Assembly (NCBI RefSeq): GCF_022581195.2
Contig: NC_061482.1
Location: 10,664,001 to 10,728,000, forward strand
Origin: Helicoverpa zea
Lineage: Eukaryota; Arthropoda; Insecta; Lepidoptera; Noctuidae
DNA: 64,000 nucleotides
Direction of reading: 5' to 3'
Position 1 is the stretch's first letter. The number at the start of each line of letters is the position of its first letter. Position numbers and translations under genes: made by a program. The notes under the pieces were generated by a model. The model did no database searches. It was not told the DNA's origin and saw only the letters and a list, made by a program, of their open reading frames with translations. Shown here piece by piece: positions 1 to 13,155 of this stretch.

Positions 1-108
1 TTAAGGAAGTCAGAGGTTGTCGCTTCTCGTATACCACTGGTACTCAACCGCATCCAGTTAGACTGGAAGCCGACCGGAACATAGTTAGGAAAAGGCTAGG
101 CGGATTAT
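1..108 (+). repeat. SINE 3' fragment (tRNA-derived moth SINE), cut by window edge
   Basis: Matches the 3' half of the full-length SINE at 9399-9791 in opposite orientation: a 'gtcagaggttgtcgcttct' block, then a 'ctggtactca' block, then 'agactggaagccgacc' and 'aaaaggct'. Divergent copy. The 5' part lies left of the window or is missing. Confidence 0.7.
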
Positions 109-518
109 GTTTGTAGACTATAATAATAGAAAAAAATACAACAAAAAAAACTGTCGATGCCATGACATTCCTTAACTTCCCCACTAACGGGTAATAGGCC
201 AATAAAAACCTCTAATCATACTCACAGAGTATTACAAAATTTGCAATAAAACTTAGCATATTATATACAACATGTTGTTTGGAAGCACGTGCAGCCCCAG
301 GCCTTGTACCCGTTGCCAATGCCACATCAGATATTCACGGACATCAGACATATGACCGCATTAACTGGAATTCTATAACATAACCTACAAGTTGTTATGA
401 TTTCAAGGGCTTTTACGAGGTTGTTCGAGGTTTAAAAGTTTATTGATAATTAATTAGGTTTGCGAAAAACAATTGATTTTCTTTTGTTTTATAGAGGCGG
501 CGGCTGAAATACATTTTC

Positions 519-728
519 AATACGTATGGATTTTTTATACGTCGGATACGAATTTTCAATACGTCCCACCTAATCGCATGTCCACTGTGCCCTGAAACTT
601 GTTCGCGGGAGGACTTAATGAGCGCATCCGGTCGTGCTCTCGCTGTGGCGGCATATTGGGCTGACATAGTGTAGTCTCAATATATGACATGTCATCGACA
701 CGAAAGAAGAAGAAGAATACGTATGGAT
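519..728 (+). mobile_element. Short retroposon with 13-bp target duplication and (GAA)n tail
   Basis: A 184-bp insert (532-715) is flanked by the same 13 bases, aatacgtatggat, at 519-531 and 716-728. It ends in a GAA-type short repeat just before the right duplication, as retroposons do. The body 'cccacctaatcgcatgtccactgtgccc...' (from about 565) resembles a dispersed lepidopteran repeat I have seen before. It is non-coding; the open frames across it are incidental. No clear A/B box is seen, so the family is uncertain. Confidence 0.6.
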
Positions 729-3700
729 GAAACACGCACACTTAAGAAAAATAACATAATACGAGTAGAAAACAAAAACCACAAATAAATCGATAATAGC
801 TGTAAGAAACCAGTAAAGACTTTAAAGTACCCGCACTCTGCAGACTTAGTCGGCCAACAATTGACAATGTTTTCGGTCGGTCAGAAATCTGTGACATTGG
901 CTTAAATCTGATCTTTGCACTGTGAGAACTACCGTTCATCTCCGAACTGAAGAAAAGTCCGTATTCTACAGGTACCTACGTCCGTACTCTTAAATTGATA
1001 ATAATTTTAGTAAAAAAAAAAAGGTCTCAAGTCAATAAATAGGTATTAATTTTGCCCGAGTGGATGGCAAGTAATATTTTTGATGTTCAATAAAATCCCG
1101 GTATAAATGTGAACTATCCGAGAACTAAACGTAAAATTCATTAAATTGGTGAATATCGAGATACCGGGAAATGAAATAACATTGATGAATAACTCCGCCC
1201 ACGAATCATCGCTCCGCCTCCCGAGTAGACGCCTCCTTTCAATACACTGTAAAATCTGTGCAATGAAATTATTTCGAATATAGTCTCAGATGAAATTTTA
1301 CAAGTTTTTCTCTTGGCAAGATCGCTGAAACAGCGCTTTCACACCAACGGGTTTGCCGCGCGGAATTTTTTACGCGCGACACATTCCGAGCGACAAAAGC
1401 CTTTCGCGCGGTTTCACGTATACGTTCGGGTCAGTAGTTGTCAATTGTTTTCTGTCTCCACGCCACACCAATAGTAGCTTCACCCCTTTTGGTTTTATTA
1501 TCGGGCAAAAATGACTGTGTTTTACATAATCCAATAATTATTTGTTCATTTGTAAACAAAGAAATTAAATTCAGTTGATGACTTTCCACCCACTCTACAC
1601 GTAAGAAAAGCGTTAAAATATCATTTTCCGGCGAACTGTTGATTCTTGGCGAGCCGGAAACATGAATGGTTGGCAAAAAAACAATATAATTCAGTTTTTT
1701 GTGTTGACGACTAAATGTAGCGTCGGCAGAAACGCGGAATTGTATTTCCAGTGGTTTTCTCGACTGTAGCAGACTTGTTTTGTTTTCTATCTTGCAAGAA
1801 AATTGGCGTGACCTGAAATTACGTAAGAACGTGTTGAGCAATACTGTGCTACACTTTATAGTGCAAGTAACTATTTTCTTGTATTTCTGGTCCATGTTAG
1901 GAGAACAATTTCATATATCTGAGGAATATCAATATCAAGTACAAGCTGTACTATAATTTAATTATGCTTGGACGAATAGTTTGATGAGAGAGCCATAAGA
2001 AACAGTGACACCCACATAAAACTGGCGTTTCATTTGCCATGAGGAAAGGAAGTGGAACTAATAAGTATACCACAGTAGCTCAAATCAATAAAATGTTATC
2101 ATCATTTATTATCAGCTCTATCCCTTTTAAATATATTATTATGTATACCGAAATTAATACTGCCTCCACGAAACAGAACAACATATCACGCCAGTCTTCA
2201 TGTAAATGAGCTTTCCCGATTATTCGCTCTCAGCTGAATTATAACAGCCTTATTAGAGCCTCACAACAATGGCCGCCATGCTGACAAATGCATTCAACAA
2301 ATGACAAAGCAATTAGGGCTTAGAACAATCGACAAAGCGTAGTTTAACGTGAATAAGGCGCGTCGGCCAGCCGCAGCTATTGTGTGAGCGTCAGCGCTTA
2401 GAAGCCGTGTGAATAGCCCAACTAGACGCGACGGTACTACCCTTTGAATTAACGCCTTCAGTCCACTGCTGCATTATTTTGATGTATAAAGCTGATATTC
2501 AGAGATTAATAGTAAGGATTCGATGTTCTTGATCGGTTTTAAGTCGTTTGCATAGACCAGTCTATCTGACTTCCAATTAGCAATAGCTAAAATGTTGTTT
2601 TCACGTGAATTCTATTTCACTGGTAAATGAACGAGTGAAGTAAACAGTTGATGTGGAACTGGCATCTCAAAAGGTAAATGAATCCCGTTACAAATACCCA
2701 ATACCCACAAATATACGAAGAACCCTATTCACCGAAGTTTCTATAGGTACCCGAAATTCCGTGCCGCAAAACTCACAAAACTGAACCAGTTCAAAACAGA
2801 AACGAAAATACTATCGCAACACAAAAGAGCTGCCTCTCACTTTACAATTGGGAAACAACTGAAAATTCCAATTACAAAGTATGAAGGTGCTCAACACTTC
2901 CAAAACTTCAGCAGCGTAATTCGTATGCGGTGAAAAGTTTGGACGCCCAAAGCCTGGCCGGCCGGGACTAGGAACTGGGAACTGCGCTCCTATAAAGAAC
3001 AACGTCACCGATGCAATTATGAAATGCTAAATTCTCTCTCTGCAAACTTACAAAGGATTGAATGGAGGACACGTGAATGCGAATTGTTTTACTCTTGTTC
3101 GTCCGCTTAGTGCCGTCTGGACAGTTGCGATTTTACAAAGGGATGCGCTGTTTTGTTGCCATTTCGTTGGCGAAATGTTAAATTGTCGGTGTTGCTTTTG
3201 ATTACATTCTGGAACTAATATTTTTGAATGACAGGACTGGGAAAGCTGTTCTTTTATTTGAATGAAGTGTAACTACGATTTAATATTTATATCATAAATA
3301 CGATAATGACAAAATTACATTTCAACATCGTAGATTTAAAGTAATAAGTAAGTACTGCTCTTCAAAAGCATTTTACCTGCAAAAGCTGGCTTAAAATCTT
3401 TTCAACATTTAGCGTACATTAAATCTTTTGTAGTAAAATGCTCTTCAAACTAGATCGTGAAAAACAACGTTAGTCCTTCCATCCGGCGGTACGTACTAAA
3501 CCCCTTTACTTTAATGTTACCCATTTAACCCTCAGCTGAGTAAAAAGCATTTTTAAGCCAGTTGTAAACCTGTAGTGTATACGTGTTACTACTCACTCAA
3601 AATGTCTCGAACAAACTACCCAAATTTCTTATAAAGTTAAGCCTTTTTAAAACATCGCATTTTAAAAATAACCCTAACATTTTTCGCTGCTTCCTAGTAA

Positions 3701-6700
3701 TAAATTCCGTGCAGGTAATCTTTAGATTATGCTTCCTGTTTTCCAGTAAAATAGTATGAAATGCCATTCGGCTTACAGTATTAGTGCAAAGTTCAATGAT
3801 GAGGACACACATAGGTTTCTTCGGAACAGAGAGCCCTGATCCGGATTCATTCATAATTCCACGTATAACATTTTTATATCTTTCATAACGAACTAGCCAG
3901 TGTAAATACGTTTTATTTCAGTAAGCGTAAATAATAATGATGAAATGGAAGTATGAAAAGTAGATTGCAATTTATTATAGACTTTCTTTTCATAGTCAGA
4001 ATTTTCGATCAAGATTCGCACGTTGCAAGTGTCATATTTAATTACGGGAGCTTTTCCGAGACGGGCAGTAATTTATTAAGAACAATAGCCAACTAATATC
4101 TTAAAAGGTTTTGCCGCCAAGCCTGCCAACTCGATTGAATCAACGCTTTTGAAATTTCTTCTTAGTCGTTCGTTCACCCCTGCAAACCGTTTTGAGAACC
4201 AATTATCGCCGTCATAAATGGTGGTGCATTTTAACTGCCTATTTTTGTGAGGTTATTTAAAAGTTAAGTTATTACCAGATATTAGGTTATGTGCACGTAT
4301 GTATAATACATATAGGTTACCTACTACAATTTGAGGAATATGTTTTTGATGAAGTTCAAATTCCGACGCTTACATACTGCATACTGCAACATTATAGAAA
4401 GGCACAGAAAAACCTGCTAGATTCTCACATGAGCCGTGATAAAGAACTTGGAACAACGTCACAAACACGATTAACTATGGGAACCCTTACAACTGCGAAT
4501 AAAATCATATACTTATCTACAAAGTTTCGAACTAAAGGCTGAATCGTTTGTGAATAAACGATGCGACTTTGATTGCTGCAATCAATCACTGATCAACCTG
4601 TTTAGGCTGCAATTTGCTCGACAAATCGCGCTATTCAAATATGTACCGCGTTTCGCGACGAGGCGCCTCAATCAATTCATAGTTTATTTGAACGTTGAAA
4701 TTATAGGCTTGCCTTTTAGTTTCGCTGTTGTTTTTGCTTCGAAGATTTTCTTGTTGCTAGTTGACTACATATATACAGCCCTGTATCATTATATTCTTTC
4801 CGTGACTGAAGAAAGATTACTCCAAGACAGGATCAATTCATGGTGTTTAAAAAAAGAGTAGTTGTTTGAATGTTGGTAAGTAGTTAAGAATTATTTTTTC
4901 AGCTTTAATAGGAAAGTAAACACTCAAAAGCCTTGCACTTTTGTGGCTAATAATTGGATGACTAAACTGTCAGCCACTTTTGAAAGCAATAGTGAATACA
5001 ATAAACATTTTAGACGATCCGATACTGCCTTTCATCTACTGATGAAACTATCGACCGACTAAACGAATTGCAGTGTGCAGTGTGCTCTGAGAGAACGAAC
5101 TCGACATAAATATCAATTTGTAGTTTATTTCGAATCAGCAATCCAAATCAATTAAGCAAGGCTTTGACTATTTACATACCGAGTGGAGTGCATTCAAAAC
5201 GGTCCGAGCCGTTCCAACAACTTGATTTAAATTAAATCGAATAGTGGTCGTATTTCAATGCACTTTCATGATTCAAATTACTTTCAATCTAGAATTTTAT
5301 TGAACATTTAAATATAGAAACATCGAAGAATTTATTTAAACAGCTATAGGTTTTTAAACTGTTAACGACTTTTCTTTGTAAAACCACCTGTTATTTTGCC
5401 TCGGGCTTCCATAATAAATTGGCTTTCTTTCGAATACATTTTTCAGTAAACAATTTTTAATCTGTCGAATTTATTGAGGGAATTTAAACTATAAATCTAT
5501 CCGGTTTAATAAAATACAAAAGTCGATTTTTTTACAATATTCATTGTAAGATGTAACATCAAACTTACTTTATTTTATTTTTTAATTTATAACCAAACCA
5601 GTCTTTTATTTAAACAAATGCTTTAGCAGAGGTAAATAAACGAGAATCGAGTTACCAAATCACCCATGTAACAACTTACTTTCGATATCAATCGATTCGA
5701 AATTATTTACCAGCACAACGAACTTATAAATTTTGAATGAATGCAGCTCACATTCTCATAGCTCAATAATAGATCGGACAAAGCGATATTCTTGTAACTC
5801 GAGTAGCCACTAGTTGCTTCCCGCGACATTACCGGGGCGGCTGGGAATTAAAGAAGACCTACAAGGTACGAAGCATGCACACAACGAAGATCACTTTACC
5901 TCGCATGTTCAATCGATGTGTGTCGGTACTATAAAATAGAAGTGTGTAAGTCTACATCTTATAGTGTAGACTCACGCCCAACGCCGACAGTGGTTTACAT
6001 AGTGGTTAAACGAAGATGGATCTTCGTAAAACCTACTTTTGCCTAACTTAGCTATGAGAATCAATCGTTTTACGTTAGGCATGGCATGGTTTTAATTTAA
6101 GAACAGCTGTGTCTCTTGATTGGACAGAAAATGGGCCGAATAGATTTTTTTATATAGGTAAGTAATCAGAATGTTTTTTTTTTCAAAGCGGTCATAAAAC
6201 AGGAAGGCATTTGATACTAATATTGACAGATTACCATTTACCAGTCGGGACGAAGCCTTAACGTACCGAAGCACAGATTATACAGCCTGTACGTCTCAAA
6301 GCGGCTTCGATCAAAGCAGTTGTGTTTGCGAACACTAAATAATTAGACCAATCAAAGTCAACAGTAGAAGGGAAAGCAAGGGGTGACATAACGGCAGAGA
6401 AGCTACCACAAAATCAACAGCATCAAATACTACCAAACACGAACACGTCAGTGTGTGTGACTGACACACACAGCCATACAATACACGCAATAAAAAAATG
6501 TCTACGAGCTCTTTGACGTGCCTTGATGCGTCCAATTAGTACCTATTGAAAACTGTATAGAAAAATAAATATGGGCATTGTCGAAATAACGAACGTTCCT
6601 AAAAGCTTGTATTGCTATAATTATGAATTACCTACGTCATATTCAACTGTGGACGTTCGAGGGCTGGGATGACGTCATAAATAATTGCTTAACCTAACAG

Positions 6701-9389
6701 CATACACGTGCCTGTAAGCCTATTTCAATGAATGGAAAGTAAAGTGTATAAGAAATATATTGCGAAAACCTCTTCCCTATGTCTTATTTCAACGTCATTA
6801 AAATTCACAAACAAAACCGACCTACTTGCGTAATTAATAAAGAACATAAGCGGGTCAAATTGTACTCTAAATATTCACGCCGTTTACTTTGCTTACTCTG
6901 AGCTCAGAACTATTCTTCAAAATATAAGTCTTCAGGCTTAATTAAAGTCGGACTACTTGTTCCCCGACGAAGTTTTCAAGTCGTTTCAAAGCACCTCGAC
7001 AAGTTTCGCAACCCCGAAAATTGAACCTTAAGTCGAGGTATTAAAGTTCAAAGAAATTAGGTCACTTTTATTGCCGATAGCTTTATACAAGGTGAAGGCT
7101 TCTACACTTTCTTGGGTGAAATATTAACCTACTCTCTGATAATATGAACATAGATATAAATTGTCGATAGAAAGTTACCAGATGTTGACTGTTACAGACT
7201 ACTTATAGGGGTTAGTTAAGTAATGAAACTTGCTAATACAATTTTATTGAAGGGAAGAGCGATGACTTCAAAAACACGCATTTTCAAATAATATGTATGC
7301 AATAACACATATTCTTTACAGGTAATGCATATGAAATATCATAAAATACAAACAGTGACAAACACTTTAAAAATGGATCACCGGTTGCGAGAATATCAAG
7401 TTTTCCAATATGTTCACAAAAACTGCAAAAAGGATGAGAACCAATCTAGTTTCGTGTAAAACAAGTTTACCCTTCAGTCTTTTCAATTTCAGATGAAAAT
7501 TCATTTACATTTTTAACCGTGTTCTCTCTTCGGTTTTACGTTAGTTACTGAGTGCACAAAAATCTTTTGAAGTAACTAAAGCTACCTTTTCAACAACATA
7601 AATGTTGCTGAAAAAACTAGTATTTGATGCTTTTTTGCGCAAGACAGCGCAAAGACACAATTTGGCCCGTATTGTAACTACATTTCTATTTTTATAGCTT
7701 CGGATTTCATAATGAAGGGTGCTTAAAAGGTTTTCTATTTCGGGATATATCTGTCAAAGAGAGCATGCACGATCATTGTTCGATCGAAGCTTATAAATTA
7801 TGATAACAGAAACTAATAAACTGCTATTTACTTGAGCCGTCGAAACTGAAAAAAATATTATCCATTTCTCAATAATACTGAACGATAGAACTGTCATTTT
7901 TAATTTCGAGGCGAAGTCATATCCACATCACATACGACAAAGCTTAATATTGTGAAAGAATACCCTCGTATTCGTGGATATTTCTGTCAAAAACCAGAGG
8001 CATCCGTTCAAGCGCTCTCATTAAAGTAAACGGAGATAATGAGATAAAGCAAACGAGACAATAAAATCAGGGATCCGCGGCGAATGGTATAAACCCGTCG
8101 TTTTAATTCGGCTCCGAGCTCTTTCCGCCGCAGTCTGGCTTACTCGCGTTCACTTCATCACTGTTATCTCATTCAAGGGGAAATTAATTAAATTAGATTT
8201 GTCGTCATTACGTATAATAGGAGCTGAGCATGTTACGAGATACGAAGCCTTCTCCAAATTAAGACTTTACGTCGTTTTTAGAAGCGACAGTAGATAACCA
8301 GCTAGTTCGTGCGCTGCGAGATATTAGTTTATGCTACTACTCTTACTAATTTATACTAATACTCACTTAGCTACGCTAGATCGTATCGACTCAAATATTA
8401 TAGTAGACTCAAATATTGTAGTATAAAAAACATGAAATTGAATGTTCGACACGCCTATTTCTTTAATATTTCGCTTAAAAGAAAGAGAATAAAAAATGCC
8501 TGTTATAGGTTTCGCACGTTTTCATTTTAACAAGGCTTTGTTGGATTTCGAACACTTATAAACGAATAACGGTTTACCGAGAATAGGCTAGAATTTTATT
8601 CCGATACCAAACAAAACTAGATTGGATGAAAATTTCATTCTTTTCCAATTTTATATGAATGACAGCTCCGATTGGTATCCGTTGTGTAACACGATCGAAC
8701 AGAATTTCCACGAAAGAATCGTAACTTTTTCAGAGCCTTTTTTTATTAAGTTGCCTATTGTTACTGGTTTGTGTGTACGATACATGGACAAAGACTAGAT
8801 TATAACACGTCTATCACGAATAAAAAAATACTTAGTGCATCAGGCCACGTAATGAAAAGAACCACCACGGGAACTTAAAATAAATAAAATCCTCTAAACC
8901 CAAGGAAAATAATGTTACGGAAATACAGGATATCTCTTACCACACGGCTTTGGTAACGTGTGGTAAGAAGCTTTATGAAGATTAGTTACCCGCCAATCCC
9001 ATTAGCACTATCTGCTGTTCACTCGTAATTAATTAAATAAGTTTAATGCGCTTCAGAAATTCATTAACATTAGTTCCTTCGTCGGCTGTGGTTGTGACTG
9101 TTGCATTGAATGGACGAGAAAGGAAACCTAACTAACCATTTCGACATTCTACATAATTATTTTATTTGTGAAACTTTGTTTCTTTTTCCTTAAGATACTA
9201 ACATAATAACTATATTATTATTTTGGTTATTTGAATTTATTATAAAGAATATACTATAAAGAATAAACATGCCATCATTTCCGTTCGAGGTACACTAGTG
9301 GCGTTACATACATATGTCATTGCTTAGTCTAAAACTTTGATGAAACTTATATACCCACCTACCTATTCGTCATATTTTGTCTTTTTAAA
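729..9389. other. Gene-free AT-rich stretch
   Basis: No supported gene. It contains an unconvincing 154-codon minus-strand open frame (1431-1895), a perfect 11-bp-arm hairpin (8936-8967) and AT-rich unique-looking DNA. Several short open frames here start with non-ATG codons and show no recognisable domain. It could be intergenic DNA or the upstream intron/enhancer territory of scratch. Confidence 0.5.
8936..8967. repeat. Short perfect hairpin
   Basis: Arms cttaccacacg (8936-8946) and cgtgtggtaag (8957-8967) are perfect reverse complements with a 10-nt loop. No T-rich end or other context assigns a role; it may be a relic of a small inverted-repeat element. Confidence 0.5.
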
Positions 9390-9800
9390 TTAGGAAATCA
9401 TCATCATCCTCCGAGCCTTTTTCCCAATCATGTTGGGGTCGGCTTCCAGTCTGACCGGATTCAGCTGAGTACCAGTGCTTTTCAAGAAGCGACTGCCTAT
9501 CTGACCTCCTCAACCCAGTTACCCGGGCAACCCGATACCCCTTGGTTAGACTGGTGTCAGACTTACTGGCTGCTGACTACCCGTAACGACTGCCAAGGAT
9601 GTTCAATGACAGCCGGGACCTACAGTTTAACGTGCCATCCGAAACACAGTCAATGGTGTCTAAGATATACTTAGAAAGTACATACAAACTTAGAAAAGTT
9701 GCATTGGTACTTGCCTGACCTGGGATCGAACCCGCGCCCTCATACTTGAGAGGTTGGTCCTTTACCCACTAGGCCACCAGGAACTTTTTACTTAGGAAAT
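9390..9800 (-). mobile_element. Full-length tRNA-derived SINE with 9-bp target duplication
   Basis: The element spans 9399-9791 between direct copies of ttaggaaat (9390-9398 and 9792-9800). Read on the minus strand it opens with an A-box-like segment (TGGCCTAGTGGG, complement of about 9766-9777) and a B box (GGTTCGATCCC, complement of 9722-9732). That is the tRNA-like head of a pol III SINE. A body containing 'cggctgtcattgaacatcc' follows, then the tail 'agactggaagccgaccccaa' and a terminal GATGAT simple repeat (complement of 9396-9409). No open frame. The intact promoter boxes and target duplication suggest a comparatively recent insertion. At least six partial relatives lie in this window. 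Confidence 0.88.
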
Positions 9801-11784
9801 AAAGAAGCATTTTTCGACCCCGATCTCATTTTAAACAGCGCTATTGTATTACGGGTGCATTTTTTTCTAATTTTGAGCACGTTGAGTGGAAAACGGTATG
9901 AAAAGCGTATTATCCGTCGCTGGGCTCCACTCACGTAATTGGGGTCGATGTATACCCACTCCAGGTTTGTGCTTAGTCACCAACATCACTCATGAAGTGG
10001 CTAATACCGTGGAATTTGCTCCCATTAAACGCCCACCCTTACACAGCCAGCAAGAATTTTTATTGTACGCTATAAGAATTTATATAGATACCCAATTTAT
10101 AATGGAGGCGACATTGCCACAATAAATTAATCTAGGACAAAGCTTTTTGTACTACGACCTCAAAACAGCGTATTTGTTACCCTCAATGGCAGTAGAGAAA
10201 ACAAATCATATCTAAAAATAGGGCAGCTCTACGGCAGCAGTAAAACAAAAGGTTTCGCAAAAATTGGATGTGTACGTACGAGTGAAATCGTGAAGACGGT
10301 AATGTATCTCTTCTAGGTCAGATAGGAGCGATGTAGGCCGCACACACCACTACATACATATGTGTGGATAAAAGCACATACGAGGAACTAGTTCGATCAA
10401 GCGACAGTGTTAAATAAAAAGGCGATTCGATTTCTTGGCATCTACTGCTTACTTGGTTGCTTGTTTTCAACTTGCATGTATTAATAGATTAGAATACTCT
10501 CTACCTACCTTACATTGTTGAATTGTATGTATGTTTTCTTTAATAAATATAATGCATTAATCTGAAATTCAATTTGTGAAATACATCTGAAATTTGAGAT
10601 AAACAATACATTATTCGTATTGAGACCCTATTCTACTCATTAGTCGATTCAAATCATTATAAATTCATCATTATTGATGTGCTATTGAAAATGTTAAATT
10701 GGATGAGCGATAACAATGGCGTGTTTTTAAAACAATAGAATAATTTACAGTCACCATATAACATATTTGGATATGAAGATATACAATTCCCCGCTACAAT
10801 TAATTTGAAATATTTCAAATACAAAGTTCGCGGCTAATAAAGGCAACCATGGTCCAAAACCCGTTCTTTTTCAATAATGGACGGAAACATTTTTTATTTT
10901 CCACCAGCAATTCCGGACTACAATACATTCATTTTAAAACAATAGCCGGTTCGCGTACTTTTTGTTAGCAAGCTATCGGGAAATTCCGCTAGCATTTTAG
11001 ACTTGGTTTTAAACATTTGTATCCCATACAGTTAGCGGGGATACAGAGTCGCGCAGCTGTGTCAGCTTTGTCCGGGAACACGGGAACGAACTCGCGATGG
11101 CCCACGCCCGATAATACCTACCCCGACCGAATACACCCGACGACGCCGTTTTAAAATATTTCTCGCTCCTTTCGCCTTTTTATTGTGATAGCAAAAGGTT
11201 CGCTACAAATCATTGCATTCGAGGTTTTAAATTGGAAATACAATTTGAAAAAGGTCTGGTATTCTATACTGTTATAGCTTTTCTATGCTGAAAAGGCGCT
11301 CGAGTACAATCTTGTATATTGTTCAACGATACGTATGATAGGATTGACTGGACACTCAATACATTGGCCGTGTATTGTCCATGTCAATGGACTGAAACAA
11401 TGTGGAAAGATGACAATTGGCTTCTATTGTAGTGAGCTGATGGGTGCCCGAGGCAACGTGTAAGCTGTCACGTGAGATAAGCCGTCGGCTTACAAACTCA
11501 CTGTCAGAACTGATAGTCATTCAATAACTGAATGCAGGTTTAATATCTAATAAATCATCTGGGAATTGTCACATCTACAAACAAACTATTAGCTAAATGT
11601 GTTACTGATCTTACGTTACACATAAAAGATCAAAAACGTACTTCTTAACAAAAAAAGCGTAGGATAAGTCAGTATCCTTCTTTTGAACTCTAGAGAATCT
11701 CAGAATGTATGAATGAGTGGTTATAATCTTCCTTTTAATATACAATCTTCTTAGCTGATTAGGTACGATAATTTTGAAAGAGTC
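9801..11784. other. Gene-free stretch between SINE and MITE
   Basis: No supported gene. A moderately GC-rich, unique-looking patch at about 10970-11130 could be a regulatory block upstream of scratch, but nothing in it is diagnostic. Confidence 0.4.
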
Positions 11785-12199
11785 TTAGGGTGCTTACATA
11801 AAGAAACAGGTTTCCGGTACAGACAAACCTGTACGGGTAGGTACCGATCAGTTCAGGTATAATATGTCAATACAATTCTATTCACTCACTTATAAAGAAA
11901 CAGCAATTCTATTCACTCACTTATAAAGAAACAGGTGCTGTTGTGCTGTGCTGTGAAACCCGTACAGGTTATTTCTTTATAAGCCGTATACCCGTACAGG
12001 TTATTTCTTTATAACCTGTACGGGTATACGGCTTATAAAGAAACAGCACCTGTTTCTTTATAAGTGAGTGAATAGAATTGCTGTTTCTTTATAAGTGAGT
12101 GAATAGGATTGTAGTGACATATTATACCTGCACTGATCGGTACCTACCCGTACAGGTTTGTCTGTACCGGAAACCTGTTTCTTTATGTAAGCACCCTTA
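11785..12199. mobile_element. PIF/Harbinger-like hairpin MITE with TTA target duplication
   Basis: The element is 11788-12196 (409 bp), flanked by TTA at 11785-11787 and 12197-12199. Its ends GGGTGCTTACATAAAG...CTTTATGTAAGCACCC are perfect inverted repeats, and inverted pairing continues inward through most of the element. The centre holds a perfect stem 'gccgtatacccgtacagg' with its complement around 11990-12035. The motif TTATAAAGAAACAG recurs in both arms. A 3-bp TTA/TAA duplication with G-rich termini is typical of PIF/Harbinger non-autonomous elements. There is no transposase open frame. Confidence 0.8.
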
Positions 12200-12789
12200 G
12201 TGCACAATATAACTTTCTTTATTTTTTCCCTTATGGGAACCTTGCAACTACTGTCTGATTTCACAAGCGACTGTGAATTACTAATTAGGAATAAAACTTT
12301 GACATTGAACTGTCCTTGCTAGTACAAGCCTTAGATTACAAGGGCCCGTCCTTCAACACAGTTTGGCAATTACTGCTTTTAGATAACTTGCAGATAATAC
12401 CGACTAACTCTCGCACGTGCTAGACCTTACACTCAATGCATATGGGTATACCTACGTAAACAACTTTAGTGCATGCGTCTTTCAAGGTGATCCATTTGTT
12501 TGAAAATTCAGAATTTCGAGGTTTATTCCCTACCTTGAACTTCAAGCGAATCTGGTTAGGTTACCTAATTATTAAAGTTTGAAGAACTTTCAGACATGCT
12601 TGTTAAAGTAATAAAAGCAACTAGGTAACTAGTTCATATGTGTCTAGTAACTTGCAACTAAGACATTGTATAAAATAACAATCTTCGTTCCAATACAATA
12701 TACCTATGTTCGAACACGTTTAAGTTCTTCATATTACGAGTTAAATCAAGAATTCTAGCAAGACGAAACTTACAAAACTAATCATTATA
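12200..12789. other. Gene-free stretch
   Basis: AT-rich sequence between the MITE and the CpG-rich patch. No gene, RNA or repeat recognised. Confidence 0.4.
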
Positions 12790-13155
12790 AACTAGGTATT
12801 GTCGATTCAGCGCGCGTCAGAGACATATCTTGGCAAGGCTGACTTGGCCAAAAATCAATTGGTTACGCAGTTCGCATTCCCGGACGTCAACAAGTACCCT
12901 GTGGAACCCCTCGGAGGGATCGGGTCGGGGGCCGGGAAGCCCCCTCCGAGGGGTGAGATTCAACTGGTGCAATGCGGTGAACCCTCCCCGCGTTGTTTTT
13001 GCCATTATACCCGGAGCATTTGGCGCGCCTGGCGTTTATTTCATTACGTTTGTTTTGCTGCACCGTCTTTAATTACTCTCTGTAACAATTTCATTTTTGC
13101 GCGGTTTTAGTTCGTCGTTTTTATTTGGTTGGAGCACACTTTAGTTGCTGTCCAG
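12790..13155 (+). promoter_or_regulatory. CpG-rich patch with 3' splice donor; possible untranslated first exon or promoter upstream of scratch
   Basis: About 360 bp of GC/CpG-rich sequence stands out from AT-rich surroundings. It contains a 13-bp perfect hairpin (12906-12918 with 12942-12954). It ends at 'gctgtccag|gtaagt' (junction 13155/13156), a consensus donor on the + strand. scratch lies 5 kb downstream on the same strand and its exon opens at an acceptor needing one upstream base. No ATG with a SNAG-like peptide is present, so if transcribed this would be untranslated. Role is inference only. Confidence 0.25.
12906..12954. repeat. GC-rich perfect hairpin
   Basis: Arms acccctcggaggg and ccctccgaggggt, 13 bp perfect, separated by 23 bp, inside the CpG-rich patch. 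On RNA this would be a stable stem-loop. Confidence 0.6.

Noticed and set aside
4291..4861. Two adjacent + frames (83 and 103 codons)
   Set aside because: The second begins at a GTG; no domain or codon-bias signal; surrounding AT-rich DNA has similar random frames.
9720..9785. tRNA-like sequence with A and B boxes
   Set aside because: It is the head of a SINE, not a folding tRNA gene: no complete cloverleaf was traced, and it is continuous with the SINE body and bracketed by the element's duplication.
11788..12196. CRISPR-like spaced repeats (TTATAAAGAAACAG units)
   Set aside because: Repeats are inverted as well as direct and form a MITE hairpin in animal DNA; no regular spacer lengths.
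12799..13110. 103-codon + frame and overlapping frames in the CpG-rich patch
   Set aside because: Starts at a non-ATG codon, overlaps other frames equally open because of GC content, and shows no recognisable domain.
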